Assembly: GCA_027062035.1 (NCBI GenBank)
Contig: JAMOUL010000224.1
Coordinates: 1-8,025 of the forward strand
Length of the DNA: 8,025 bases
Origin: Candidatus Aminicenantota bacterium
GTDB lineage: Bacteria > Acidobacteriota > Aminicenantia > S016-38
Direction: 5' to 3'
The notes under the pieces are model-generated. The model saw only the letters and a list, made by a program, of their open reading frames with translations, had not been told where the DNA came from and did no database searches. Positions 1 to 6,359 of this stretch are shown piece after piece; position 1 is the first letter of the stretch; each line of letters begins with the position of its first letter. The position numbers and the translations under genes were made by a program.

Positions 1-625
1 TGCCCCCGAAACCAACCACTCTTCCGTATTCAGCATATATGGGGAATATTAATCTGTCACGAAATCTATCGTAATAACCACCATCTTCCTTTCTTATTAT
101 TAGACCTGCAAGTTCCAGTTCTCTTGAGGAGTATTTTCCAGAGAGGGATTTTAAAATAAAATCCCATGAGTCAGGAGCATATCCCAGAGAAAGTTTTTTG
201 GCTACTTCTTCCGGGATTTTTCTTTTTTTCATATATGCATATCCCCTTCCTCCCTTCCATAGTTCCCGCTGGTAAAGATTTTTTGCTTCTTCCATTATAG
301 AATAAAGAATATCCTCCTTTCTGGATGATTTTTTGCTAAGGGTGAATGGAATTCCATAATGACGCGCAAGGGATTTCAGGGCCTCTATAAAGCTAACCCC
401 TTCCATTTCCATTACGAGTTTTATTACATCTCCTCCGGCTCCGCATCCGAAGCAGTGATAGAGCTTTTTTTCCGGGTCCACATAAAATGAAGGGGTTTTT
501 TCCTGATGGAAAGGACACAGTCCTCTATAGTGTTTTCCGCTTTTTTTTAAACTGGTATACCTTGAAGCTATCTCCACAATATCAGCAGAATCCTTTACTT
601 TTCTTTTTAATTCTTCAAGGTCCAT
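1..625 (-). CDS. dnaG: DNA primase DnaG, N-terminal part (cut by left window edge)
   Basis: The visible 208 codons encode the start of bacterial DNA primase, which makes the RNA primers for lagging-strand and origin synthesis together with the DnaB helicase. The zinc-binding domain is complete: CPFH (C37, H40) and HCFGCG (C58, C61) give the CHC2-type ligand set, and KTPSF sits between them as in the family. A linker follows, then the start of the RNA polymerase core with RFRDRLIFP (residues 187-195) and a VVGFGG ending at the edge. The Toprim metal site and the helicase-binding C-terminal domain lie outside the window; full-length DnaG is about 600 residues. The ATG at 623-625 is chosen because the protein aligns from there. 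No Shine-Dalgarno is visible before it, although a TATAAT lies 10 nt upstream. It is the last gene seen of a minus-strand operon, 31 nt after the acylase gene. Confidence 0.96.
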   Translation of the reverse strand, partial: MDLEELKRKVKDSADIVEIASRYTSLKKSGKHYRGLCPFHQEKTPSFYVDPEKKLYHCFGCGAGGDVIKLVMEMEGVSFIEALKSLARHYGIPFTLSKKSSRKEDILYSIMEEAKNLYQRELWKGGRGYAYMKKRKIPEEVAKKLSLGYAPDSWDFILKSLSGKYSSRELELAGLIIRKEDGGYYDRFRDRLIFPIYAEYGRVVGFGG

Positions 626-635
626 AGGAATTCTA

Positions 636-641
636 ATTATA
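636..641 (-). promoter_or_regulatory. Possible -10 hexamer before dnaG
   Basis: A perfect TATAAT on the minus strand ends 10 nt before the dnaG ATG, inside the 31-nt gap after the acylase gene. There is no matching -35 at 16-18 nt and no TG extension. It could give dnaG its own transcript with an almost absent leader, or be a chance match in AT-rich DNA. The lack of a Shine-Dalgarno before dnaG makes the first reading worth keeping. Confidence 0.3.
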
Positions 642-656
642 AACTATTAGTCAAGC

Positions 657-2921
657 TTATGGGTGAAGCCTGAGTGTTGTTTTTTTACCCTCCCCGAATT
701 TTATATATTGCCCCCTGAGCCATTTTTCAACCATATCACTGAAATGTCTGGATGGAACTCCGCTCTGTCCTGGCACCGTTATCCAGAACTCGTTCTGGAA
801 GTCTATAATCTCTCTCATGGAGGGAGCAACGGTAACCCTTGCGGGTTTAAATACATCGAAGCTTGCCTGAACCACAGTCTCTTTATCACCCCCCATTGGA
901 AATCTTCCGGGATATATTTTGTGCCCGAAAAGAAACCTGAGTATTCCAACCCTTCCCAGAGGATGTATAAGTTCGAGATAGTGAAAATCGCCCCAGGGTT
1001 TACCACCGGTTTTTTCCCTGGCAGCTTTAAATCCGTCCACAATGGCGTCTTCTATGCTGGAATAGTTTCCTCCGGAGATGGCCTGTACCACATCATTTTT
1101 TTTGTTTTCGATGAGATTAACCAGGGCCTCCCGAGATTTCAGGGAAAACAGGGAAAATCCCCCCACATCTCCCGGAAGTTTTCCCATGTATACCCTTTGT
1201 AAAGCCGGATTGTCCGGGAAAAATATCTTCTTCTGAATTTCTATCACCATTATTTCGAACAGGGCAGCTTCAGGGGAATCCGGAGTTACCCTGAAATCCC
1301 ATTTTTCCAGAGCCTTTATCCATGGATCGTCAGGGATTCGCTTTCTCAGTATCGGTAAAACAGCCTTTAAGAACCTTTCTGCGTAGAGGGATTTTACGTC
1401 CTGTTGCATTTTTTTTACGTAATCTATTGAAATTTTTCCTCCATTTTTTAGCATTTCTTCTATTCTCTGTGCTCTATATCCTGGACATACATCAGTTATC
1501 CCGGGGAAGTCAGGTTTAATTCTGTTATTGGCCGTAACTATATAGCCCTTTTCAGGGTTAAAGGCATGGGGTAACTCGTCAATGGTATAGAAACCAACCC
1601 AATCTCCCCTTTCGACAGGGAATAGGCCACTCCAGGTTCTTTTGGGAACCCTTCCGCTTACCTGGTATCCGATATTCCCATCCACGTCTATGTATACCCC
1701 GTTCTGCGATGGAACGGTAAGCATTTCCATTGCCTTGCGGAACTCCTCCCAGTTTCTGGCTTTATTAAGAACGATGAGACTTTCTATAAGACGACCTATA
1801 TCATCTCCTACCCATCTGAGTACGAGCCCCTTTTCCTTGCCTGTATAAACAAGAGGTCCCAATTCCGTATCGAGGAAGGTAATTCTTTTCTCCTTTCCTC
1901 CCCTGATTTTTATAATTTCCTTCCTTTTCTTGAATTTACCTTCTTTTCCGTTGAGAATGTATTTGTTGCCATTTATTTTTACAATATAAAGATCCTGGAC
2001 ATCGGCAAAGGAATTGGTAAAGCCCCAGGCAATTCTGTCGTTTTTACCAATGACCACTCCAGGGGTACCGGGAAGACTTACCCCCTTTACATCAAAGCCA
2101 CCTCCCTTTAGGTGAACAAAATACCATATTCCCGGTAACATTATTTCGAGATGGGGATCGTTGGCGAGAAGGGCTCTTCCGGTATCTGTGAGGTTCCCGG
2201 AAATGACCCAGTTATTACTCATCCCCTTTTTTATTATGGACACGAACTCTTCCAGACCTTCTCCAGGTTTTATAATGGGTTCTCCTTCTCCAACGGCAAA
2301 TGGAGCATGGGGCGAAGATAGGGGATCCAGATCCTTCCAGTACCTTGCAAGGTCCCTTCTATTGGAGAGAATAATATATCTAACGAGTTCTTCGGAGAAA
2401 TTTGAAGCAAGTCCCCACTGGAGAATTCGTCCTACCGCAACGCTATCTCTGGGAGTCCATGGTTCTCTTTTTTTCATAAGAAGTTTGTATTCAAAACCTG
2501 TACCGGTGAGTTTTAAACATGCATTTACACCCCGGGCATAGGCTTCAAGAATGGCCTTTTCTTCAGGAGTTGGAGCCCATATGAAACGGTTAAGGCGGAA
2601 GCGTCGAGCATTTTCATCGAGTTTAAGGGCCTTCTCCCCGAACAGCTCGGATAGCCTGCCCTGAATGGTTCTTCTTAAAATATCCATCTGGAAGAACCTC
2701 TCCTGGCAATGTACAAAACCCTGAGCCATAAAGAGGTCATGGGCATTTTTTGCCCTGATTGTGGGGATTCCGTTTTCATCCCGGATTATTTCCACTTCAT
2801 CCCTGAGACCAGGTACTTTCAGCTCTCCTTTTGTTTTAAAGGGATGGGGTGGGAAAAGATATGTGACGGCTACTAAATAGCCTATGAGCGTAACAAGAAG
2901 AAGATTAATAAGCCATTTCAT
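657..2921 (-). CDS. Penicillin acylase family (S45) Ntn hydrolase, membrane-anchored
   Basis: This 754-residue protein is an N-terminal-nucleophile amidohydrolase of the penicillin G acylase / acyl-homoserine-lactone acylase family; members are made as precursors that self-cleave into alpha and beta chains. The expected nucleophile is S235 in SNNWVISG, which would become the first residue of the beta chain. N407 in SQNGVYIDVDGNIGY matches the oxyanion-hole asparagine. Late conserved segments are GGDKETV (about 677-683), APSMR (699-703) and PGQSGVPS (717-724). Residues 3-23 form one hydrophobic helix with no clear AxA cleavage site after it, so it may stay anchored with the enzyme outside the membrane. 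Length is normal for the family. The start is supported by AGGAAG upstream, overlapping the end of the SPOR gene (10-nt gap). Substrate cannot be read from sequence: beta-lactams, N-acyl amino acids and acyl-homoserine lactones are all possible. Confidence 0.92.
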   Translation of the reverse strand: MKWLINLLLVTLIGYLVAVTYLFPPHPFKTKGELKVPGLRDEVEIIRDENGIPTIRAKNAHDLFMAQGFVHCQERFFQMDILRRTIQGRLSELFGEKALKLDENARRFRLNRFIWAPTPEEKAILEAYARGVNACLKLTGTGFEYKLLMKKREPWTPRDSVAVGRILQWGLASNFSEELVRYIILSNRRDLARYWKDLDPLSSPHAPFAVGEGEPIIKPGEGLEEFVSIIKKGMSNNWVISGNLTDTGRALLANDPHLEIMLPGIWYFVHLKGGGFDVKGVSLPGTPGVVIGKNDRIAWGFTNSFADVQDLYIVKINGNKYILNGKEGKFKKRKEIIKIRGGKEKRITFLDTELGPLVYTGKEKGLVLRWVGDDIGRLIESLIVLNKARNWEEFRKAMEMLTVPSQNGVYIDVDGNIGYQVSGRVPKRTWSGLFPVERGDWVGFYTIDELPHAFNPEKGYIVTANNRIKPDFPGITDVCPGYRAQRIEEMLKNGGKISIDYVKKMQQDVKSLYAERFLKAVLPILRKRIPDDPWIKALEKWDFRVTPDSPEAALFEIMVIEIQKKIFFPDNPALQRVYMGKLPGDVGGFSLFSLKSREALVNLIENKKNDVVQAISGGNYSSIEDAIVDGFKAAREKTGGKPWGDFHYLELIHPLGRVGILRFLFGHKIYPGRFPMGGDKETVVQASFDVFKPARVTVAPSMREIIDFQNEFWITVPGQSGVPSRHFSDMVEKWLRGQYIKFGEGKKTTLRLHP

Positions 2922-2931
2922 TTCTTGCTTC

Positions 2932-3510
2932 CTATCTTAAAATTTTTCGGATAATTATTTCCCTCGGATTTCTTATTCTGACCCTCAATTTCTTCAAAAG
3001 GGGCACCAGCTTTTTCCTCTCAGAATTAGCCCTGTCGTAGGAGAAAAATTTTCCAACCCTTATCTTGTAAAGGCCACCCTCTGTTTTTAGCGTTACATTA
3101 TATCCATTCCTTCTCAGAGAATCAGCTAATTTGATGGCGGAACTTTTGTTTTTTAAAGCTGCTACCTGAAGTGTATAGTAAGGCTGAGTGGAAGAAGGTG
3201 AGCCTTTTTGAGGAGTGGATTTAATTGGAGCTGGCTTTGCCATTTTCTCTGCCTTTTTTGAAGTTTTTGCAGGTTCAGGCACTGGCCTGGGTACTATTGG
3301 CTCAACCTTAGTTTTCGTTTTTGCCGGTTTTTCTTCGACAATGGCGGTTTTCTTCTGGGCTAACCTTGAAGTTTTAGCAGGAGGAACGTTCTGTTTCTGT
3401 CCAAGGTAAAACCCTGCCACAAAGGCAAATCCCATAAGAAAAAGGAAGATCATTATGAGGGTCCCCATGGCGAAGGAAGAGACCCTCAGGCGATATGTTT
3501 TCCTGGCCAT
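2932..3510 (-). CDS. Single-pass membrane protein with C-terminal SPOR domain
   Basis: The 192-residue protein has a short basic cytoplasmic tail, one membrane helix (about 13-36), a Lys/Pro/Ala-rich linker (about 40-109) and a C-terminal SPOR domain (about 110-180, starting YYTLQVAALKNKSSAIKLAD and including a YKIRVGKF core). SPOR domains bind peptidoglycan stripped of stem peptides, typically at division sites, as in FtsN and DedD; this architecture (helix, disordered linker, SPOR) is the same. It should therefore sit in the cytoplasmic membrane with the SPOR domain reaching the cell wall. It lacks anything else recognisable, so a specific FtsN or DedD name is not justified. It lies 5 nt after the slipin gene and 10 nt before the acylase gene, clearly in the same operon. 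The ribosome site (AAGGA) lies within the end of the slipin gene and is rather distant. Confidence 0.9.
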   Translation of the reverse strand: MARKTYRLRVSSFAMGTLIMIFLFLMGFAFVAGFYLGQKQNVPPAKTSRLAQKKTAIVEEKPAKTKTKVEPIVPRPVPEPAKTSKKAEKMAKPAPIKSTPQKGSPSSTQPYYTLQVAALKNKSSAIKLADSLRRNGYNVTLKTEGGLYKIRVGKFFSYDRANSERKKLVPLLKKLRVRIRNPREIIIRKILR

Positions 3511-3515
3511 TTACT

Positions 3516-4271
3516 TTATTCAGATCCTTCTGTCTTCTGTTTCAGGAAGCTGAATAATTCAATGGGTATTGGAAATACAATGGTGTGGCTTTGTTCTGAA
3601 GCTATTTCCGAGAGAGTTCCGAGGAACCTCAGCTGGATAGCTATAGGGTTTTCCGCCAGGATTTTTGAGGCCTCAGACAGCTTTCTGGATGCCTGAAATT
3701 CTCCTTCTGCGGTGATTACCTTTGCCCTTCTTTCCCTTTCTGCTTCTGCCTGTCTTGCCATAGCTCTCTGCATCTCCTGAGGAAGATCAACATGCTTGAT
3801 TTCCACCATTTGAACCTTTATTCCCCATGGATCCGTATGTTTGTCAAGTATTTCCTGGAGATTTGCATTAAGTTTCTCCCTTTCGCTGAGAAGTTCATCA
3901 AGTTCAACTTCTCCAAGAACGCTTCTCAGTGTGGTTTGAGCCAGCTGAGAGGTGGCATAGTAGAAATTTTCCACCTGAAGAACTGCCTTTATCGGGTCAA
4001 AGACCCTGAAATAAACCACTGCGTTTACCTTAACAGAGACATTGTCCTTGGTAATAACATCCTGGGGTGGGATATCATGGACTATGGTTCTCAAACTCAC
4101 CCTTACCATTTTGTCGATAGGGACAAAGACGAATATGAGTCCGGGTCCCTTGGGTTTTGGTAGTGCCCTTCCCAATCTGAAGATAACTCCCCTTTCGTAT
4201 TCCTTAAGAATCTTAATGCAACTTAAAAGATACAATATGACAATAATACCTATGGTTACACCGGTTCCCAT
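3516..4271 (-). CDS. Slipin (stomatin-like SPFH/band 7 membrane protein)
   Basis: This 251-residue protein matches prokaryotic slipins: a short N-terminal membrane helix (about 4-19), then the SPFH/band 7 domain starting ILKEYERGVIFRLGR (21-35) with KGPGLIFVFVPIDK, and DVITKDNVSVKVNAVVYFRV. The conserved TTLRSVLGEVELDELLSERE follows, then WGIKVQMVEIKHVDLPQEMQRAMARQAEAERERRAKVI, which leads into a coiled coil (about 165-205). Such proteins form large ring or cage oligomers on membranes and organise lipid domains or proteases. Many bacterial slipins are encoded beside an NfeD-family membrane protein or protease; none is adjacent here. The start is well set by AGGAGG (minus strand, 4277-4282) 5 nt before the ATG. 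It lies 12 nt after the DUF362 gene and 5 nt before the SPOR gene. Confidence 0.94.
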   Translation of the reverse strand: MGTGVTIGIIVILYLLSCIKILKEYERGVIFRLGRALPKPKGPGLIFVFVPIDKMVRVSLRTIVHDIPPQDVITKDNVSVKVNAVVYFRVFDPIKAVLQVENFYYATSQLAQTTLRSVLGEVELDELLSEREKLNANLQEILDKHTDPWGIKVQMVEIKHVDLPQEMQRAMARQAEAERERRAKVITAEGEFQASRKLSEASKILAENPIAIQLRFLGTLSEIASEQSHTIVFPIPIELFSFLKQKTEGSE

Positions 4272-4283
4272 TTTTACCTCCTT

Positions 4284-5354
4284 TTAATATTTATTAAAAA
4301 GCTTTCCCCATTTGCTGTGTTCCAGATAATCCCTGGCGACCTTTTTCCCTTTGGTGGGATACCAGAGGAGGTCATGGAAGAAATAGGAGCCAAAAACGAA
4401 GAGGTAGACAAGTGGGGTATGGAAAAAGAGCCACTGCAGGCCCCTTAATGGTCCAAACCAGAGCAGATCTCCCACCATACTTGCCAGGTTATCTCCCACT
4501 TTACAGTTGAAATTGATTTCTTCTATGTCTTCTCCTATAATCTCTATTTCCCTTATATCTCCTGTCCCAAGTCCCTTTTCGTGAGCCAGCCTTATATATT
4601 TGATGGATAGAGGGTCAAATCCAAGAATTCTGGAGGCCACCGCATCTATTGCCACTGAATCAGAAGATGCAAGGATAAGGTCAGCTTCGTGCGGTTCCAG
4701 GGTCCTTGGTCCCGGTCCACAACCTATGTGGGTTCCATCCATCAGGGTAAATATTCCTGTGTGGATTTCCTTCTGAATTGTAAGTAGATCAACAAGGGTT
4801 TCATGGATCCACGTATGGGTATAATGTCTTTTGGTGTTGAGAAGACCTCCAAATGCATTCTTCATTGACCCTGTTGTTGTAGAATAAATGTGAGTTTTTA
4901 CCGTGGGAAGGTGAATAATGTTTTTTCCAAAGAAGAACTCAGGAATATATATTCCCTTTTTGTAAATTCTGGGAAGAATAAGTAATTCTCCTTCTGGTTC
5001 ATATTTTATCCACTTTAAATCCTTGAAATTGTAATAAACCGGTAGATTATATTTTTCGATTACCCTGTCGAATTTCAGAAGTTTTTCACCTTTGTATGGG
5101 TTTGTTACTACCGTGTTGTTTTCCACCACAGAAAGCTCAGTATAACCCCTTTTCTGCAGGGAAAGTACTGTGCCTTCAAATTGCCATGGGGTGGTGTTCG
5201 AAGAGGGATAGAGGAAATGCCACGATATATTGGGTTTTATTATAGTGGGTGCATCCTTTGAAAATTCCCTGTCTATTTCTGCGAGCTGAAATGCCCTGTC
5301 TATGTCCTCCAGTACAGTTTCAGGGGTGGTTCTTAACACGACTACTTTGCTCAT
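4284..5354 (-). CDS. DUF362-family protein without a ferredoxin domain
   Basis: A 356-residue protein of the DUF362 family, whose biochemical role is not established in general. Family segments visible are TIIKPNISW (37-45), IIHLPTVKTHIYSTTTGSMKNAFGGLL (146-172) and LMDGTHIGCGPGPRTLEPHEADLILASSDSVAIDAVASRILGFDP (204-248). Many relatives carry a 4Fe-4S ferredoxin domain; here there are only two cysteines (C212, C284), so no cluster is expected. The C-terminus is instead hydrophobic and aromatic (about 298-332, WFGPLRGLQWLFF and PLVYLFVFGSYFF), which may attach the protein to the membrane. It is the first gene of the minus-strand operon. The ATG has no properly spaced Shine-Dalgarno (GGTGAT is 11 nt away), but a TATAAT ends 6 nt upstream, so translation may be leaderless. 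Function remains unknown. Confidence 0.85.
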   Translation of the reverse strand: MSKVVVLRTTPETVLEDIDRAFQLAEIDREFSKDAPTIIKPNISWHFLYPSSNTTPWQFEGTVLSLQKRGYTELSVVENNTVVTNPYKGEKLLKFDRVIEKYNLPVYYNFKDLKWIKYEPEGELLILPRIYKKGIYIPEFFFGKNIIHLPTVKTHIYSTTTGSMKNAFGGLLNTKRHYTHTWIHETLVDLLTIQKEIHTGIFTLMDGTHIGCGPGPRTLEPHEADLILASSDSVAIDAVASRILGFDPLSIKYIRLAHEKGLGTGDIREIEIIGEDIEEINFNCKVGDNLASMVGDLLWFGPLRGLQWLFFHTPLVYLFVFGSYFFHDLLWYPTKGKKVARDYLEHSKWGKLFNKY

Positions 5355-5409
5355 AAAGAAATTATATCACCATGATAGGATTTTGTTATAATCAATATAG
5401 GAGGAAAAA
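5355..5409. promoter_or_regulatory. Divergent promoter region between DUF362 operon and leuD-like gene
   Basis: This 55-bp gap holds an extended -10 motif on each strand. On the plus strand TGTTATAAT (5384-5392) would start transcription near 5399, and on the minus strand TGATATAAT (5361-5369) would start it near 5354-5355. No good -35 hexamer is present for either, as expected for TGn promoters. Only 14 bp separate the two motifs, so polymerases could hardly occupy both at once. No inverted repeat that would suggest an operator is seen. Confidence 0.6.
5399..5404 (+). promoter_or_regulatory. Ribosome binding site of the leuD-like gene
   Basis: AGGAGG lies 5 nt before the ATG at 5410 and fixes that start. 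It begins 6 nt after the plus-strand TATAAT, so a transcript from that promoter would begin essentially at the ribosome site and have a leader of only about 11 nt. Confidence 0.75.
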
Positions 5410-5895
5410 ATGGCAATAAAAGGAAGGGTTCACAAGTATGGAGATGATATTAATACCGATGTTATTTTCCCGGGAAGATACACTTATAAGAATCTGAGCG
5501 AAGAGGAAATGGCATCCCATGCCATGGAAGACCTTGATCCGGATTTTTCCAGAAAGGTAAAGAAGGGGGATATAATTTTCGCCGGGAAGAATTTTGGAAT
5601 GGGTTCTTCAAGGGAACAGGCAGTTCTTGCACTGAAGTATGCAGGTATTTCAGCAATTGTGGCTAAATCCTTCGCCAGAATTTATTACAGAAATGCTATA
5701 AATTCCGGTCTTCCCGCCATTGAAGCTCCTGAGGCAGTAGATGCGGTGGAGGAAGGTGATGAGGTGGAAATAGACCTTCAGAATGGAGTAATCAGAACGC
5801 CAAAGGGCGAGTTTAAATTTCCTCCCTTTCCACCCAAAGTTAGAGAGATTCTCGACGCAGGGGGTCTTATCCCTTATATTAAATCCAGAATTTAA
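5410..5895 (+). CDS. Small subunit of an isopropylmalate/homoaconitate-type dehydratase (LeuD/HacB family)
   Basis: The 161-residue protein is the swivelling small subunit of a two-subunit aconitase-family hydro-lyase; the 4Fe-4S cluster would be in a separate large subunit. Visible signatures are GDDINTDVIFPGRY (11-24), the GSSRE substrate-binding motif in GKNFGMGSSREQAVLALKYAG (59-79), AKSFARIYYRNAINSGLP (85-102) and the terminal DAGGLIPYI. The short length and SREQA wording resemble the archaeal/thermophilic type. The loop that usually reads YLRT/YLRM (isopropylmalate) or YLRV (homoaconitate) after the PGRY-equivalent stretch is YTYK (24-27), so the substrate cannot be assigned: leucine, lysine/coenzyme B-like or dimethylmalate pathways are all open. 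No large subunit lies beside it. The gene is single, has a strong AGGAGG, and ends convergently with the next gene in a shared TTAA. Identity as a family member is certain, leuD is only the likeliest name. Confidence 0.9.
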   Translation: MAIKGRVHKYGDDINTDVIFPGRYTYKNLSEEEMASHAMEDLDPDFSRKVKKGDIIFAGKNFGMGSSREQAVLALKYAGISAIVAKSFARIYYRNAINSGLPAIEAPEAVDAVEEGDEVEIDLQNGVIRTPKGEFKFPPFPPKVREILDAGGLIPYIKSRI

Positions 5896-6359
5896 TAGGA
5901 AGAATATCTTTTTTTCTTCTCAATCTCACCCAGATACCCTGAGACTGCATAATCGAAGGGATAGACGAGTATGGTTGCAATAAAACTGACTCCTATCAGT
6001 GTAATAGCATGTTTGAAAGAACCTGTTGCGAAATACATGATAAGACCCATAATTCCAATAGCTTCAGAAATGGCGTTTAAAACGATAAAGAAGGTTGCAA
6101 ATTTGGCCAGGATTTGTTCTTCATCGAGTTTTATCAGGGCTCTGGAATAAAATAGGGTGCGTTTTAGAATCAATATGAAAAGAACTATAGCCGCAGCGGC
6201 AAAATATAAACCTTTGAATATTGTGGGATTGAAATTCTTTGCAGCACTTATTTCAAAGGCCGGGTTGTTTTTGTGCAGCAGGTAAACGATAACACCATAA
6301 ATAACTTCAGAAGCCATAATAACCAGGGAGATTAATTTTGCTGTTTTAATTGAGTTCAT
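5892..6359 (-). CDS. Hypothetical four-helix membrane protein coupled to a thiamine-binding protein
   Basis: I do not recognise a named family for this 155-residue protein. It has four hydrophobic helices (about 8-28, 47-66, 86-111 and 116-134) and a charged tail EIEKKKRYSSY. Helices 1 and 3 look alike: ASEVIYGVIVYLL and ISEAIGIMGLIMYF each place a glutamate (E18, E99) within the helix, followed by a G-[VL]-I pattern. This is reminiscent of the carboxylate helix of rotary ATPase c/K proteolipids, though there the acid lies in the second helix of each hairpin; the likeness may be convergent. Its ATG overlaps the stop of the upstream thiamine-binding gene (ATGA, 6356-6359), so the two are co-translated and may act together, for example in transport. 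The stop overlaps the convergent leuD-like stop by 4 nt, leaving no room for a separate terminator. Confidence 0.8.
   Translation of the reverse strand: MNSIKTAKLISLVIMASEVIYGVIVYLLHKNNPAFEISAAKNFNPTIFKGLYFAAAAIVLFILILKRTLFYSRALIKLDEEQILAKFATFFIVLNAISEAIGIMGLIMYFATGSFKHAITLIGVSFIATILVYPFDYAVSGYLGEIEKKKRYSSY

Noticed and set aside
649..654. TTGACT on the minus strand as a -35 for dnaG
   Set aside because: It is only 7 nt from the TATAAT, far from the 16-18 nt required.
663..1202. 179-codon plus-strand open frame
   Set aside because: It lies entirely opposite the acylase gene, whose conserved C-terminal motifs are in the other strand; its translation has no recognisable features and no ribosome site.
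2161..2541. 126-codon plus-strand open frame
   Set aside because: Antisense to the nucleophile region of the acylase gene; no motif or ribosome site.
5899..5919. GAAGAA...TTCTTC inverted repeat with T run after the leuD-like stop, as a terminator
   Set aside because: The stem is only 6 bp and AT-rich with a 9-nt loop, and it falls inside the coding end (lysine codons) of the convergent gene; the T run is in the loop rather than after the stem.
5892..6359. Naming the four-helix protein an ATP synthase c/K subunit
   Set aside because: The glutamates are in helices 1 and 3 rather than 2 and 4, the glycine-rich first helix of each hairpin is missing, and no other ATPase genes are nearby.
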